From Parahaliea mediterranea (GTDB lineage Bacteria; Pseudomonadota; Gammaproteobacteria; Pseudomonadales; Halieaceae): a stretch of 64,000 nucleotides of DNA. Of the stretch, positions 7,971 to 16,291 are shown piece after piece. The number at the start of each line of letters is the position of its first letter. The stretch's first letter is position 1. The notes below the pieces were generated by a model. That model saw only the letters and a program-made list of their open reading frames with translations. It was not told the DNA's origin and did no database searches. The translations under genes were made by a program, and so were the position numbers. The DNA lies in assembly GCF_003402235.1 (NCBI RefSeq), contig NZ_QEWO01000001.1, positions 372,001 to 436,000 on the forward strand, read 5' to 3'.

Positions 7971-9177
7971 CTATATACCCACCACGCTGTAGCCGTCACA
8001 ACCAAATAAGCCAAAGTTGATATTGACCAGATTGTTCTCTATCTTCCCTCTGCGCGCCCGCTGTAGGCTGGGCAGAGCGATGGACGGCATTGCCGGACAA
8101 CTCCCCAGATATGCCAGCGGGCGCGCTTCCACCAACTTGCTACGCGGATCGCCTGCTGTACCCACTTCAGGTCTACCTGCTTGTTCTGGCCGCGGTATAT
8201 CCACTTGTCGAGGAAGGCGGTCAGCTTGGTTTCCTGGGGCATTACCCAGTCAGAACTGGCCGGGTCGACGCACCCGGCCCCGGTTCACGCGGAGCCAGTC
8301 CGCTACATCCGGCTGTTTGGTGCGCAGCGCCTCGAGAATGGCCGCCCGAGTAGAGGAAGCGGGTTCTCCATCCCAGTGGCGCGCCAGTAGGGATTGCGCT
8401 GTCACGCCCGTTGGGGAGCTGTCAGAGGGATTGTTGCCAGAAAGGGTGAAGGGGTGGCGGGCGCGGGAAAATACGGCGTCCAGCCCGCCGTCGCGGACTA
8501 GCGAATCCGACCGGGTGAAAACTTGCTCCAGTATTCCGGGTCGCGCTCCGCTCTCGCTCTCCACAAGGGACTGGAGGAATATTCCTCGGCGCAGCGTTGC
8601 CTCACCTGCTTTAGCTGCTCTTGCGCCTGGCGCTCCTTTTCCTCGTTCCAATCGGGCGGCGTCAAGGGGTCTCCCTCGGCTATCAACGTACTGATTGGAA
8701 CTGAAGTCATAGCGGTAGTCTTTGATTTCCGGGAACTGGCTGTGCAGATTTGCCAGGAAAGTATCACATACCCTTGGCACCGCCCAGCTGGAAAAACAAC
8801 GGGCCATAATGCATGGCGATGTCCTGCCCGAACAGCTTGCGGCCGCCAAAATGGCCCAGGCCCTCGTTTGCTATGATTTCTTCGAGGTGCGCATCAGAGC
8901 GCACCGCACTGGCAACCACATACACGGTATTGTTATGGAATACGCCCTCTATCTGGCCGGTGGCGCCATCCTTTTCTGCACGCTGGCGAATCACATCAGG
9001 AAGGCTCGCCTCCGTCGCAACCACCTCAAGGGCGACTCCGCCCCGATCGAGCCCCAGGCGCCGGTGGATTTCGAGGGCATTCCGCGAAGCCTCATCCACC
9101 CCCATCAGTGCATCAGTGAGAACAGAACGCGAAAACGCCGGCGCTGATCCGTCAGGTGCTGGCGAACTGCTTTCCAC
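7971..9177 (-). pseudogene. Frameshifted remnant of a large polyvalent phage protein
   Basis: Protein-like text runs down the minus strand through several frames. From 9177 to about 8764: VVATEASLPDVIRQRAEKDG and EEIIANEGLGHFGGRKLFG, a zincin-like motif. Then CDTFLANLHSQFPEIKDYRYDF (frame change near 8770), PLTPPDWNEEKERQAQEQLK (change near 8690), ILEALRTKQPDVADWLRVNR (8250-8520) and ETKLTAFLDKWIYRGQNKQV (8039-8242), ending at 7971. Such domains occur in very long polyvalent/MuF-type proteins of podoviruses. The usual HExxGH-type motif here reads NEGLGH, so the metal-binding His is lost. At least three frameshifts and the missing N-terminus make this a dead fragment, probably fused by deletion. 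Confidence 0.7.
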
Positions 9178-9257
9178 CTACGGCAACAATCCCTGGCGCG
9201 CCTCGCAGTCGGGAAGAATTGAAGTAGTAGGCTGGTTCGCCCAGGGCCAGAGCCTAT

Positions 9258-9578
9258 CTACTTTTCCCAGTATTCAATTCCATGCTGGAAACGAAACTCG
9301 GCGTCTGCCGTCTCAAACTCGGCCGTCCATTGCTCGGGCGTGTAGCCTGGGCGTTCAAGCCACCAGTCATCCTCGAAGCCAAAGGCAAGAACGCAATTGC
9401 GCAGGATCTGCGCCTCTCGGCAGTTGCAGGGCTCCCCGACCATCGCCAACTGAAGTAAGCCCTCTGCCACCATAACTCGATCAAGCAGAGCTGCATTGGC
9501 CGCCTTGATGTGTTCTAGCTGGGCCTGGACAGTACCAATGGTGACCCGCAATTGTTCCTCGTCGGAAAGCTCGAGCAT
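9258..9578 (-). CDS. Hypothetical phage protein, 106 aa
   Basis: 106 residues: a coiled-coil-like N-terminal half (LSDEEQLRVTIGTVQAQLEH, continuing to about residue 45) and a C-terminal half with CNCREAQILRNCVLAFGFE and several Trp (DDWWLERPGYTPEQWTAEFE). ATG at 9578 with GGGG about 6 bases before it, 11 bases after the stop of the gene at 9590-9871. Same strand and spacing as the other element genes. No family recognised. Confidence 0.55.
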   Translation of the reverse strand: MLELSDEEQLRVTIGTVQAQLEHIKAANAALLDRVMVAEGLLQLAMVGEPCNCREAQILRNCVLAFGFEDDWWLERPGYTPEQWTAEFETADAEFRFQHGIEYWEK

Positions 9579-9589
9579 GTAGGCCCCGA

Positions 9590-9871
9590 CTATTGCAGTT
9601 GGCCGTCAGCCCACCGCGCCACCGCCTGGCGCCATCCCTGCTCCGCAGCCAGTACCGTACTGCGAATGTCATCCAGCGTTGCACTGGACTCCAGCGGGCC
9701 GACAAAGTGCGCGCCCTGGCAGCGAATCAGCTTGATGGCCTGATCGGTGTTGTACTTCACAGCCAGCCAGCGGAGGCCCCCAGCGCCCTCTGGTAGCGCG
9801 AACAGCAGCTTGGGCAGGTCGCCCCGCCGGATGGTCTTGTGCAATCCCTGAATGACAATCTCGTCAATCAT
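9590..9871 (-). CDS. Hypothetical phage protein, 93 aa
   Basis: 93 residues, no signal or membrane segment; contains KTIRRGDLPKLLFALPEGAG and EQGWRQAVARWADGQLQ. A purine-rich ribosome site (GGGGGAGAGGGC) precedes the ATG at 9871. It follows the small terminase gene where a large terminase would often be, but shows no ATPase or nuclease motif and is far too short. No family recognised. Confidence 0.55.
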   Translation of the reverse strand: MIDEIVIQGLHKTIRRGDLPKLLFALPEGAGGLRWLAVKYNTDQAIKLIRCQGAHFVGPLESSATLDDIRSTVLAAEQGWRQAVARWADGQLQ

Positions 9872-9941
9872 GCCCTCTCCCCCATGGTGTACAGTGTTCA
9901 GTCTCGGACGGCCAGTTCACCAATGGCGCGCCCTGTTCGTT

Positions 9942-10484
9942 TCAGCCAGTGCCGCCCGCGGCATCCACGATACGGCGGGTGATTGTCTTCACCTCGCCCC
10001 GGTGGTTGTGGTCGATGACCTCCCTGAAGGCGCCTACCGCCACATGCCGACCGATCAGTTCCAGGTTTCGCAGTTTGTCGGGCCACTTGATCTTTTTCAG
10101 CAGGGCGGTCATTTCGCGGCCCTCGCCCGACCCTTCCCAATACTCGGACACGTCGACGCCAGACAGAGTGCGGCGCCAGGTTTCAGGCCACTCCCTGAGC
10201 GGCTTGACCGAGAAGTCATCGTTGAGAATCTCGGCTATGTCCATCTGGTCAATTTCGACCAGGCGCTGCAGCACGTAGTCGGCGCTGATCTGAATGCGCT
10301 CCATCCGCTCGGCTTTCAGCGCCTCGATTCGCTCCGCGATATTGGGTTTTGCTAAGTTCTGGCAGCCCATGTCCTTTGCCGTTTTCTTACTGTACCCGGC
10401 CCTGGCAGCCGCCTGAGTGGCATTCAGGTCTACCAGGTACTCATGGCAAAATTGCTCCTGTTTTGCTGTCAGCTTGACGCTCAT
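9942..10484 (-). CDS. Phage terminase small subunit
   Basis: 180 residues from ATG 10484 (MSVKLTAKQEQF). The N-terminus is the Terminase_2-type helix-turn-helix: LTAKQEQFCHEYLVDLNATQ, then AARAGYSKKTAKDMGCQNLA, followed by a helical middle (IAERIEALKAERMERIQISA) and the typical DIAEILNDD segment. TerS proteins bind the packaging site and hand DNA to the large subunit. No large subunit follows, so packaging of this element would need a partner. The upstream in-frame extension lacks a good ribosome site. Confidence 0.85.
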   Translation of the reverse strand: MSVKLTAKQEQFCHEYLVDLNATQAAARAGYSKKTAKDMGCQNLAKPNIAERIEALKAERMERIQISADYVLQRLVEIDQMDIAEILNDDFSVKPLREWPETWRRTLSGVDVSEYWEGSGEGREMTALLKKIKWPDKLRNLELIGRHVAVGAFREVIDHNHRGEVKTITRRIVDAAGGTG

Positions 10485-10528
10485 GCTCCGTTGTCCAAGT
10501 AGATTTCTTCCCACAGGTACCTTACCGG

Positions 10529-12421
10529 CTATTCCTCGGAAGTAATCATGGTGTTATTGGTGGTCAGTGCGCTGGACGCCATGAGGCCGATGATGTTGCC
10601 ACCGGATTGCGTTATCTCAGCCTGCGAAGCAATGGAGCGGATATAGCCCTCAACGTTGGCTGTCTGAGCCTTCAGGTTTGTTTCTACCCGGGCAATGGCG
10701 GCATTCAGTTCCAGGCGATCCTTTTCATAGCTCGTGTTGATGAGGCGCAGCCGGGCCTCGACTTCCGCGGTGTACCGGGCAAGCGCCGTGCGATAGGCGT
10801 CACTGCTGGCGTCGAAGCGGGCTGACTCGCCCTGAATCTCTGCCGCATACTTGCGAATGGTGCTGTCGCGGTGGTCGATGATGGCTCGGTTGTACTCGGC
10901 AACCGACTGGGAAATAGCGCGCTCGGCGCTGACCTTCGTGCCAATGGCGTCCACCCGGCGGCCGTAGGCCTGCACTTCGGCCTGGTAGGCATCCACCCTG
11001 GCGGCATCGCCCTGGACGGCGGCGCGGTACGCATTGAACTCCGCCTCCTTCCCGCTGACCCGGGCGGCATAGGCCCGCACCTGGCTCTCGAACACGGACA
11101 TTTTCTGCGCCTCGGCCTCAAGGCGTGTGCGCACTCCCTGAAGCTGGGCGGTGTAAAGGTCTACCTTCTGCTGCTGGCCGCGAATTTTCGCTTCGTACAG
11201 TGCAATCTCGTTGCGGTCGACCTCAATTTTCAGGCGCTCGGCCTCTATCTGCACCTCGAACTGCCGGATGATGGCGAAGGCAGATTCCAGCCGAACAGCG
11301 TATACCTGGGCCTCTGCCTGGTACCGCTGAACTTCGAGGCGGTAGAGCTCGGCGCGCTGGTTGAACATTTCCGAAGCCCACCGCCCGACCTCCCTGGCAT
11401 ACTCCAAAGCCTGGCCGTTGGCGCTGAAAACCAATTGCAGGTAGTTCTGCATGGCGCCGCTGAAGTGCTGCCGGATGCTGGTAGACAACTGAAGCACGAA
11501 CTGAAGGTGCTGCTGCTCAATTTCCTTTCGGCGCACCACAATATCGGCATTGGCCTGGGCCAGCGCGCTGCCGGTATTCTGAGCCGCCCGGGCCAGACCT
11601 GACATTACCGCTCCCGGAGGGATGGCGAAGCCGCGGCGGGCATACTCGGCGGTTACCGCCTCCTGTGACCGGTGGGCTTCCTCGTTCACCCGGACCCGCG
11701 CACGGTCGTACATGGCGTTCTCCCAGCCCTCATCCATGGCGTTCCCGCCGGCGATGCCGTCAGTGATCCTCGCCTCAATCGCGGCCAGCCCTGTTGAGTA
11801 TTCCGGGCAATACTGGGCTATCCAAGCGTCAGCATAGGACTCCGCAGCATCCACCAGCACCTGGAAGTTCTCGCCCCTGGCATCCTTGAACGCCGTTACC
11901 AGGTCGGTCTGCTCAATATCTGGCAGCGCCATCGCATCATCGAAGGTGGGCGGTGATACCTCTGGCACCTGAATGGCGGCTCCCGCCCCGCCGGGATCGC
12001 TGGGGAGCTCCACGCTTGGCAGGGTCGGAAACGGGACATTGGTATTGATGCTGGGTGCGCTGTCGGTGAAGTCAGGAACGCCCCAGGATGGCGGCTGCAC
12101 ACGGAATAGGTTGGCGGTATCCAGCGCGGGCGGCGCGGACGGCAACTCAGGCGACACAGGGATATACGGTTCGAGCATTTCCTGAACACCATCCATATCC
12201 AACTCCGGTGCCTGGAAGGTGTCACCAAAGTCACCGGGCAAGGTCGCAGACAGGAAGCTATCGTTGGCGTCAACGGTTGATTCCCAGCTTACTTCCTGCA
12301 CATTGACGAAGGCCCGGCCCTGGGCAACCACGTTGGCGGTATTCACCAGGCTGCGCGCCTCGTTCAGCAGTTCGCCGGCATACTGCTTCGCGTCATTGAT
12401 TACTGTTTTGATTGTAGCCAT
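10529..12421 (-). CDS. Long coiled-coil phage structural-type protein
   Basis: 630 residues. Residues 1-45 and about 290-590 are heptad-rich, Ala/Glu/Arg/Gln-rich helices (for example IRQFEVQIEAERLKIEVDRN) broken by Tyr-containing repeats such as VDAYQAEVQAYGRRVDAIG. Residues about 85-165 are a Pro-rich spacer (PELPSAPPALDTANLF). The C-terminus ends with a small polar segment TTNNTMITSEE. Composition and place beside TerS and another long Ala-rich protein suggest a virion or tail/injection protein; this is inference. The frame is intact, unlike the neighbouring polyvalent gene. Confidence 0.65.
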   Translation of the reverse strand: MATIKTVINDAKQYAGELLNEARSLVNTANVVAQGRAFVNVQEVSWESTVDANDSFLSATLPGDFGDTFQAPELDMDGVQEMLEPYIPVSPELPSAPPALDTANLFRVQPPSWGVPDFTDSAPSINTNVPFPTLPSVELPSDPGGAGAAIQVPEVSPPTFDDAMALPDIEQTDLVTAFKDARGENFQVLVDAAESYADAWIAQYCPEYSTGLAAIEARITDGIAGGNAMDEGWENAMYDRARVRVNEEAHRSQEAVTAEYARRGFAIPPGAVMSGLARAAQNTGSALAQANADIVVRRKEIEQQHLQFVLQLSTSIRQHFSGAMQNYLQLVFSANGQALEYAREVGRWASEMFNQRAELYRLEVQRYQAEAQVYAVRLESAFAIIRQFEVQIEAERLKIEVDRNEIALYEAKIRGQQQKVDLYTAQLQGVRTRLEAEAQKMSVFESQVRAYAARVSGKEAEFNAYRAAVQGDAARVDAYQAEVQAYGRRVDAIGTKVSAERAISQSVAEYNRAIIDHRDSTIRKYAAEIQGESARFDASSDAYRTALARYTAEVEARLRLINTSYEKDRLELNAAIARVETNLKAQTANVEGYIRSIASQAEITQSGGNIIGLMASSALTTNNTMITSEE

Positions 12422-12453
12422 TGGGCTTTTGTCCCCAGTGAAATGTAAGGGTG

Positions 12454-13974
12454 TTAGAGATAGTCATCCAGGCTGAATTGCCCGCTGTCCTCAACAATCG
12501 GCGCCTCCCTGAAAACAACGCTTCCATCTTCTCCCAGCACCGGTACACCATCTTTTGTCTCGATTGAGCCGAGCAGGCGTCCCACGATCTGGCTCATTGA
12601 AGGGCCCTGGTTGGGGTTGTAAGCCTCGCCGGCGATGGCCATCAACTGCGAGTAGACCTCGGGCATGCTTTCCTTGTAGGGCAGAAGAATCTGATCTGCT
12701 TCGTCCAGGGAGCTTTGGCGCGCAAGGCGCGCCTCCTTAGCACTTTCCCGGCTGGCCTGGCGCCGGTCACGGGCCGCGTCCTGCTGTTGCTTGAAGGCAT
12801 CCAATTGGGTCTTTGCGTTTGCACCAGCGGCCTGGGCGTCAACCTGATAGGCGCCGGCCGGGTCGGCGCGGTATGCGGCGCGCTGCTCCGGGGCCAGGCC
12901 TTCCTCTGCCAGTTGGCGCTGGACAACACCGGCTGGATCCCCGCGGCGGGCCTCGGCCATCTGCAGGCTGCGCAGGCGCTCGGTCGCTGAACCGCCAAAG
13001 TGGCGCCGGCCATCGCTGCCGGTGGTGTTGGCGATGTACTGCTCCCGGGCCTGCTGAGCGCGGGCTTCCTCTGACTGGGCCGGCTGGCCGGCACCGGGGC
13101 GGCTGAAGGCAGTACGAGTATCAGTAAACTCTGTCACCGGTGCGTTGGGGTCGGCCGCCAGGCTGCCGTCACGGTTGCGAGCAGCCACCTTAGGAGTGCC
13201 GGGCCGGGAAAGTACCTGGCTGTCGCCGTACTGGCCGGCGTAGCTGTAGTCCGTGCCCTCTATGGGCTGTGGCCGGCCGGCATTAACCTGGGAGCCTGCT
13301 GTCTGGCCCTGGGTAGTAGTGTGCGCAAGAACCGCCGATTCAGCGCCGGCTCTGGGTACATAGCGCTGGGCATTGGTTTGAGATGTGGGATCACTCGGGG
13401 CGGGGGTTTTCTTCTGGGCCCCGTTGTCGCCATCCGCGAAGTAACCCGTGACACTATCCATCGTGCGCTTCAGAAAAGATGGATTGGCTTCCCCTTCCCG
13501 GTACTCAGCAATCGCGGCGCGGGAAACCTCCGGATCATCAGACAACATCCGGGATTGCAGGTCATCGGTACCAGAGAGCCTGGACATCGCATTTGTCAGG
13601 GGGCGCTGCAGGGCCTTGGCACCGGCCGTGCCCTTGAGTGCGTCGCCGCCGTAATAGCCGATGGCACCGGCCGCATGGTAAGGGAGACTTATCAACCGGC
13701 CACCCACCTTGGCCGCGGCCTTTGCGCCCGCCTTGGCGACCGTTCCATAGCCCAGATTACGCGGCCGGGTCAACACATCCTTGGTGGCACCGGCAGCGCG
13801 CGCTGTGGCGCTTCCGGCCCTTGAAGCCAGGGATGGCCTGGCTGGCTGGGAAGGCTGGGCCGCGGGCTGTGCAGGGCGCTGTAGTCGTGAGTAGCGGCGT
13901 TGGTCGATGGCGTTCTGCGCTGCCTGGGCATTGCGGGCGCCCTTGTGGTCGAAGGGCTGGTCATACATTGCCAT
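12454..13974 (-). CDS. Ala/Arg/Gln-rich phage protein, probable virion-associated
   Basis: 506 residues from ATG 13974 (MAMYDQPF), chosen for the GGAG seven bases upstream. N-terminal 70 residues are basic and disordered (QPAQPAAQPSQPARPSLASR), residues about 75-130 contain Gly/Ala-rich helices that may touch membrane (LISLPYHAAGAIGYYGGDAL), residues 130-330 are low complexity, and residues about 345-440 form a charged coiled coil (QQQDAARDRRQASRESAKEA). A compact C-terminal domain ends QFSLDDYL. Organisation resembles internal virion/ejection proteins of podoviruses; no specific family recognised. Confidence 0.6.
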   Translation of the reverse strand: MAMYDQPFDHKGARNAQAAQNAIDQRRYSRLQRPAQPAAQPSQPARPSLASRAGSATARAAGATKDVLTRPRNLGYGTVAKAGAKAAAKVGGRLISLPYHAAGAIGYYGGDALKGTAGAKALQRPLTNAMSRLSGTDDLQSRMLSDDPEVSRAAIAEYREGEANPSFLKRTMDSVTGYFADGDNGAQKKTPAPSDPTSQTNAQRYVPRAGAESAVLAHTTTQGQTAGSQVNAGRPQPIEGTDYSYAGQYGDSQVLSRPGTPKVAARNRDGSLAADPNAPVTEFTDTRTAFSRPGAGQPAQSEEARAQQAREQYIANTTGSDGRRHFGGSATERLRSLQMAEARRGDPAGVVQRQLAEEGLAPEQRAAYRADPAGAYQVDAQAAGANAKTQLDAFKQQQDAARDRRQASRESAKEARLARQSSLDEADQILLPYKESMPEVYSQLMAIAGEAYNPNQGPSMSQIVGRLLGSIETKDGVPVLGEDGSVVFREAPIVEDSGQFSLDDYL

Positions 13975-14141
13975 TGTCGTTCTCCAAGTGAGGATCAAAG
14001 TAGCAGCGCCCCGAACCTAGCACGTTGCGGGGCCCTGTCTGAAACTGAAAGTTTTGAGGTGCCGACTTGCGGCCGAATTGCCGCGCGAGTAGGTTTGGTT
14101 CTACGAGAACCGCCCCACCGGGCCAGCAGGAGCCGCCATAA

Positions 14142-14345
14142 ATGAAAACCGCTATCTTGATTGGCATTGCCGTAGTCGCGCTGTGCGGACTGGTTTGGTG
14201 GGTCAGGGCGCGGTTGGCGCTGCATCGTGGTGAGCCGTTCATCTTCCCGGGCGGGAAAGCACCTCGCCCACCCGCCGAAGATATTGAGGACGACTTCATC
14301 TGCTTGCTCACAGAGGATCGCTTCTGGCCAAAGGATCCAGACTGA
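14142..14345 (+). CDS. Small membrane protein on the opposite strand (possible moron)
   Basis: 67 residues. One N-terminal transmembrane helix (ILIGIAVVALCGLVWWV, residues 5-21) followed by a basic turn (RARLALHRGE) and an acidic, soluble tail (PAEDIEDDFICLLTEDRFWP). A CAGGAG ribosome site lies about 9 bases before the ATG. It is the only plus-strand gene inside the element apart from the RNA locus, so it is probably transcribed on its own. Membrane topology N-in/C-out or reverse cannot be fixed. No family recognised. Confidence 0.55.
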   Translation: MKTAILIGIAVVALCGLVWWVRARLALHRGEPFIFPGGKAPRPPAEDIEDDFICLLTEDRFWPKDPD

Positions 14346-14423
14346 TTCGCACGGCCAGGGCGCAAAATACCAACCTCCGAACGCCCGCCAAAACATGAAC
14401 TGAGCTTTAACTTTCCCATTCGC

Positions 14424-15095
14424 CTACGCAGACTCGCGAAGGCCCAGGAAAGAGGCGTCAGGGTACCGGAGACGACACAGCTCATCGGCTTGCTCCCTGG
14501 CTTCTGCGGGCCCTTCCGCTTCGACCTCGAGCCGTACCGGTTCGTTGCCAGCGGCATATTCAACAGTGAACTTTTGGAGGGCTGCGGCTTTGACCGCAGG
14601 TTTTGCCGGGGCGCGCCGTGCAGTCACCGGGGCCTGGGGTTTCAGGACGGCAGCTATCAACGAGCGGGCGCGGCCACGGTCAATCCAGGTATCCAGTACG
14701 TCAGGCTCGTTTAGTCCCCACTTCCGGCCGTTACCGTCCTTGATCGCCAGGGGTTCGTGAGAAGTGACAACGCCTTTGATTTCCTCATCACCGACCCAGG
14801 CCGACAAGTTGCTGCCCACTTCAGGGATTGAGGTAATCACTCGATAGTCGCAGAGCAGGTCGGCACTCTGTACCTCTGCCACTGCGCGTACGGCGGAGTT
14901 TTTCACCCTGATGAGGGTTTTTATCAAAGGATCCCGAGCAGGCTTCCCGCCATGGCTTAACATGGCCTCGGCCAACCAGACGTGATCGCTGTCAGAACGC
15001 ACAAGTACCCCCTGGACGGCAACGTTATCGGTACGCAGCTCCACTAATTTCGTTGGTTCCATTCTTGATTCCTCAATTGTCATTTTGATGGTCAT
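14424..15095 (-). CDS. Hypothetical phage protein, 223 aa
   Basis: 223 residues. Residues 1-135 look like a compact beta-rich domain (LVELRTDNVAVQGVLVRSD, IKGVVTSHEPLAIKDGNGRK). A Pro/Ala-rich linker (KPQAPVTARRAPAKPAVKAA) joins a C-terminal alpha/beta domain with FTVEYAAGNEPVRLEVEAEG and LCRLRYPDASFLGLRESA. Several possible starts lie close together (15095, 15083, 15062); 15095 has a GGGA site. It lies just downstream of the replication genes. Function not recognised. Confidence 0.6.
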   Translation of the reverse strand: MTIKMTIEESRMEPTKLVELRTDNVAVQGVLVRSDSDHVWLAEAMLSHGGKPARDPLIKTLIRVKNSAVRAVAEVQSADLLCDYRVITSIPEVGSNLSAWVGDEEIKGVVTSHEPLAIKDGNGRKWGLNEPDVLDTWIDRGRARSLIAAVLKPQAPVTARRAPAKPAVKAAALQKFTVEYAAGNEPVRLEVEAEGPAEAREQADELCRLRYPDASFLGLRESA

Positions 15096-15107
15096 AGTTC
15101 CCGCGGC

Positions 15108-15350
15108 TCAGGCCGCCTGGCCTCCGCTGCGGGGGATTTCGATGCGCATGGGGGCTGGGACGATGTGGCCGCGAACTGGCGGGAATGGTGCGCCCACAGG
15201 GCCCGCCTTCCCTCCAACTTCGGTATCGCCGCTATCCTCGACGCCCGCTGACGCGGCCACTCCGTATCTGCCGCAGACCTCCCGGTTGCTGACACGATCT
15301 CCCTCCCGCTTCTCGGCATGGCTCAGTGCGTAGTAATCGGGGTGTCTCAT
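15108..15350 (-). CDS. Small hypothetical protein after the helicase gene
   Basis: 80 residues. The ATG at 15350 overlaps the helicase stop (ATGA, 15347-15350), matching the coupled style of the upstream genes, and so is preferred over a TTG 57 bases upstream. Sequence begins MRHPDYYALSHAEKREGD and ends in a Pro/Gly-rich tail; no motif recognised. A VSNREVCGRYGV segment could be a short helix-turn. Confidence 0.5.
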   Translation of the reverse strand: MRHPDYYALSHAEKREGDRVSNREVCGRYGVAASAGVEDSGDTEVGGKAGPVGAPFPPVRGHIVPAPMRIEIPRSGGQAA

Positions 15351-16291
15351 GCCAAACATCTCGGGGTTGCGCCCTTTCGGTGGAATGCCCTTGCTTCCGT
15401 TCTCCAAAGCCCTATGCGTCCCTCAAAGGAGTGTTTTCTCTGCTTCTTGATGTCGAGAAGAACGTCTGGCATTTCGAGCAATTTCTGCTCTTCTTCGTCG
15501 GGCTGGTAACCATTTTCAACCTTAAAGGCCAGCGCCTTTTTCTTCTTGTTCGACCAAATAGACATGACGTTGTGGGCGTTGTCAGCAAGCCCGCCTGAGC
15601 CCTTCAGATCGTCAACAACGGGCATTGGGTTATCACCGTCGTGGTGGGAGCCTTTGCGCGAGTGGTGGACGACAATGCAGTGAGCGCTATGCCTGCGAAC
15701 CAGGTTGGTGATCTCTACGACAAATTCGCGCTCAAGATTTATGTTGTTATCGGGCATATTCACCCGCTGAAGACAATCGAGGACTACCAACTTGCAACCT
15801 ATCTCCAGGGTGGCGTTGATCTTGGCAATAGCCGAGTGCGGGCTATCAACCATCTCATCGACCATAAGCAACTTGTCCTCAACCACGGACATGGCCCTTT
15901 GCCTGAAATCGGAGGTCGGGTTCACGCTGTTTGCCATCTGCTCAATGAGCAACAAGAGCAGGTCTTCCGGCTCCATTTCGTAGCTGATAAGACCCGCCTT
16001 CCCCGCACCAGACATAATCCAGTCAGCGATCAGGTAGTTAACCACCGTGGACTTGTAGCTACCGCGAGACCCGAAAACAATGGACAGCTCTTTGGGCCGG
16101 ATGACGAACCTGTCACCCCACTGGTCCCAGAACGGGCGAAAGGCGCCCATGTTCCGTCCGTTCGACGCCAGGGTGTTCAGCCGCCCCAAAAACTCAGAAG
16201 GCGAAAACAGATTGGCCATCTGCTCAACCTGTGTGTTGACCTCGAGGTCCGCTAGCTGCATGAACTCGGAATCGTGCAATTTCCTACTCAT
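15347..16291 (-). CDS. RecA-fold replicative helicase/ATPase (DnaB/RepA-like)
   Basis: 314 residues. Walker A GSRGSYKST at 74-82, a Walker B-like strand CKLVVLDCLQRV near 170, a sensor-type HCIVVHHSRKGSHHDGD near 210 and a Gly-rich DLKGSGGLADNAHNVMSIW near 235: the layout of RepA/DnaB-type AAA_25 hexameric helicases. It would load at or unwind the origin. The start overlaps the initiator gene by 8 bases. There is no DnaB N-terminal domain, so it may be loaded directly by the initiator encoded upstream. The C-terminal ~30 residues (EARAFHRKGATPRCLA) look atypical. Confidence 0.8.
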   Translation of the reverse strand: MSRKLHDSEFMQLADLEVNTQVEQMANLFSPSEFLGRLNTLASNGRNMGAFRPFWDQWGDRFVIRPKELSIVFGSRGSYKSTVVNYLIADWIMSGAGKAGLISYEMEPEDLLLLLIEQMANSVNPTSDFRQRAMSVVEDKLLMVDEMVDSPHSAIAKINATLEIGCKLVVLDCLQRVNMPDNNINLEREFVVEITNLVRRHSAHCIVVHHSRKGSHHDGDNPMPVVDDLKGSGGLADNAHNVMSIWSNKKKKALAFKVENGYQPDEEEQKLLEMPDVLLDIKKQRKHSFEGRIGLWRTEARAFHRKGATPRCLA

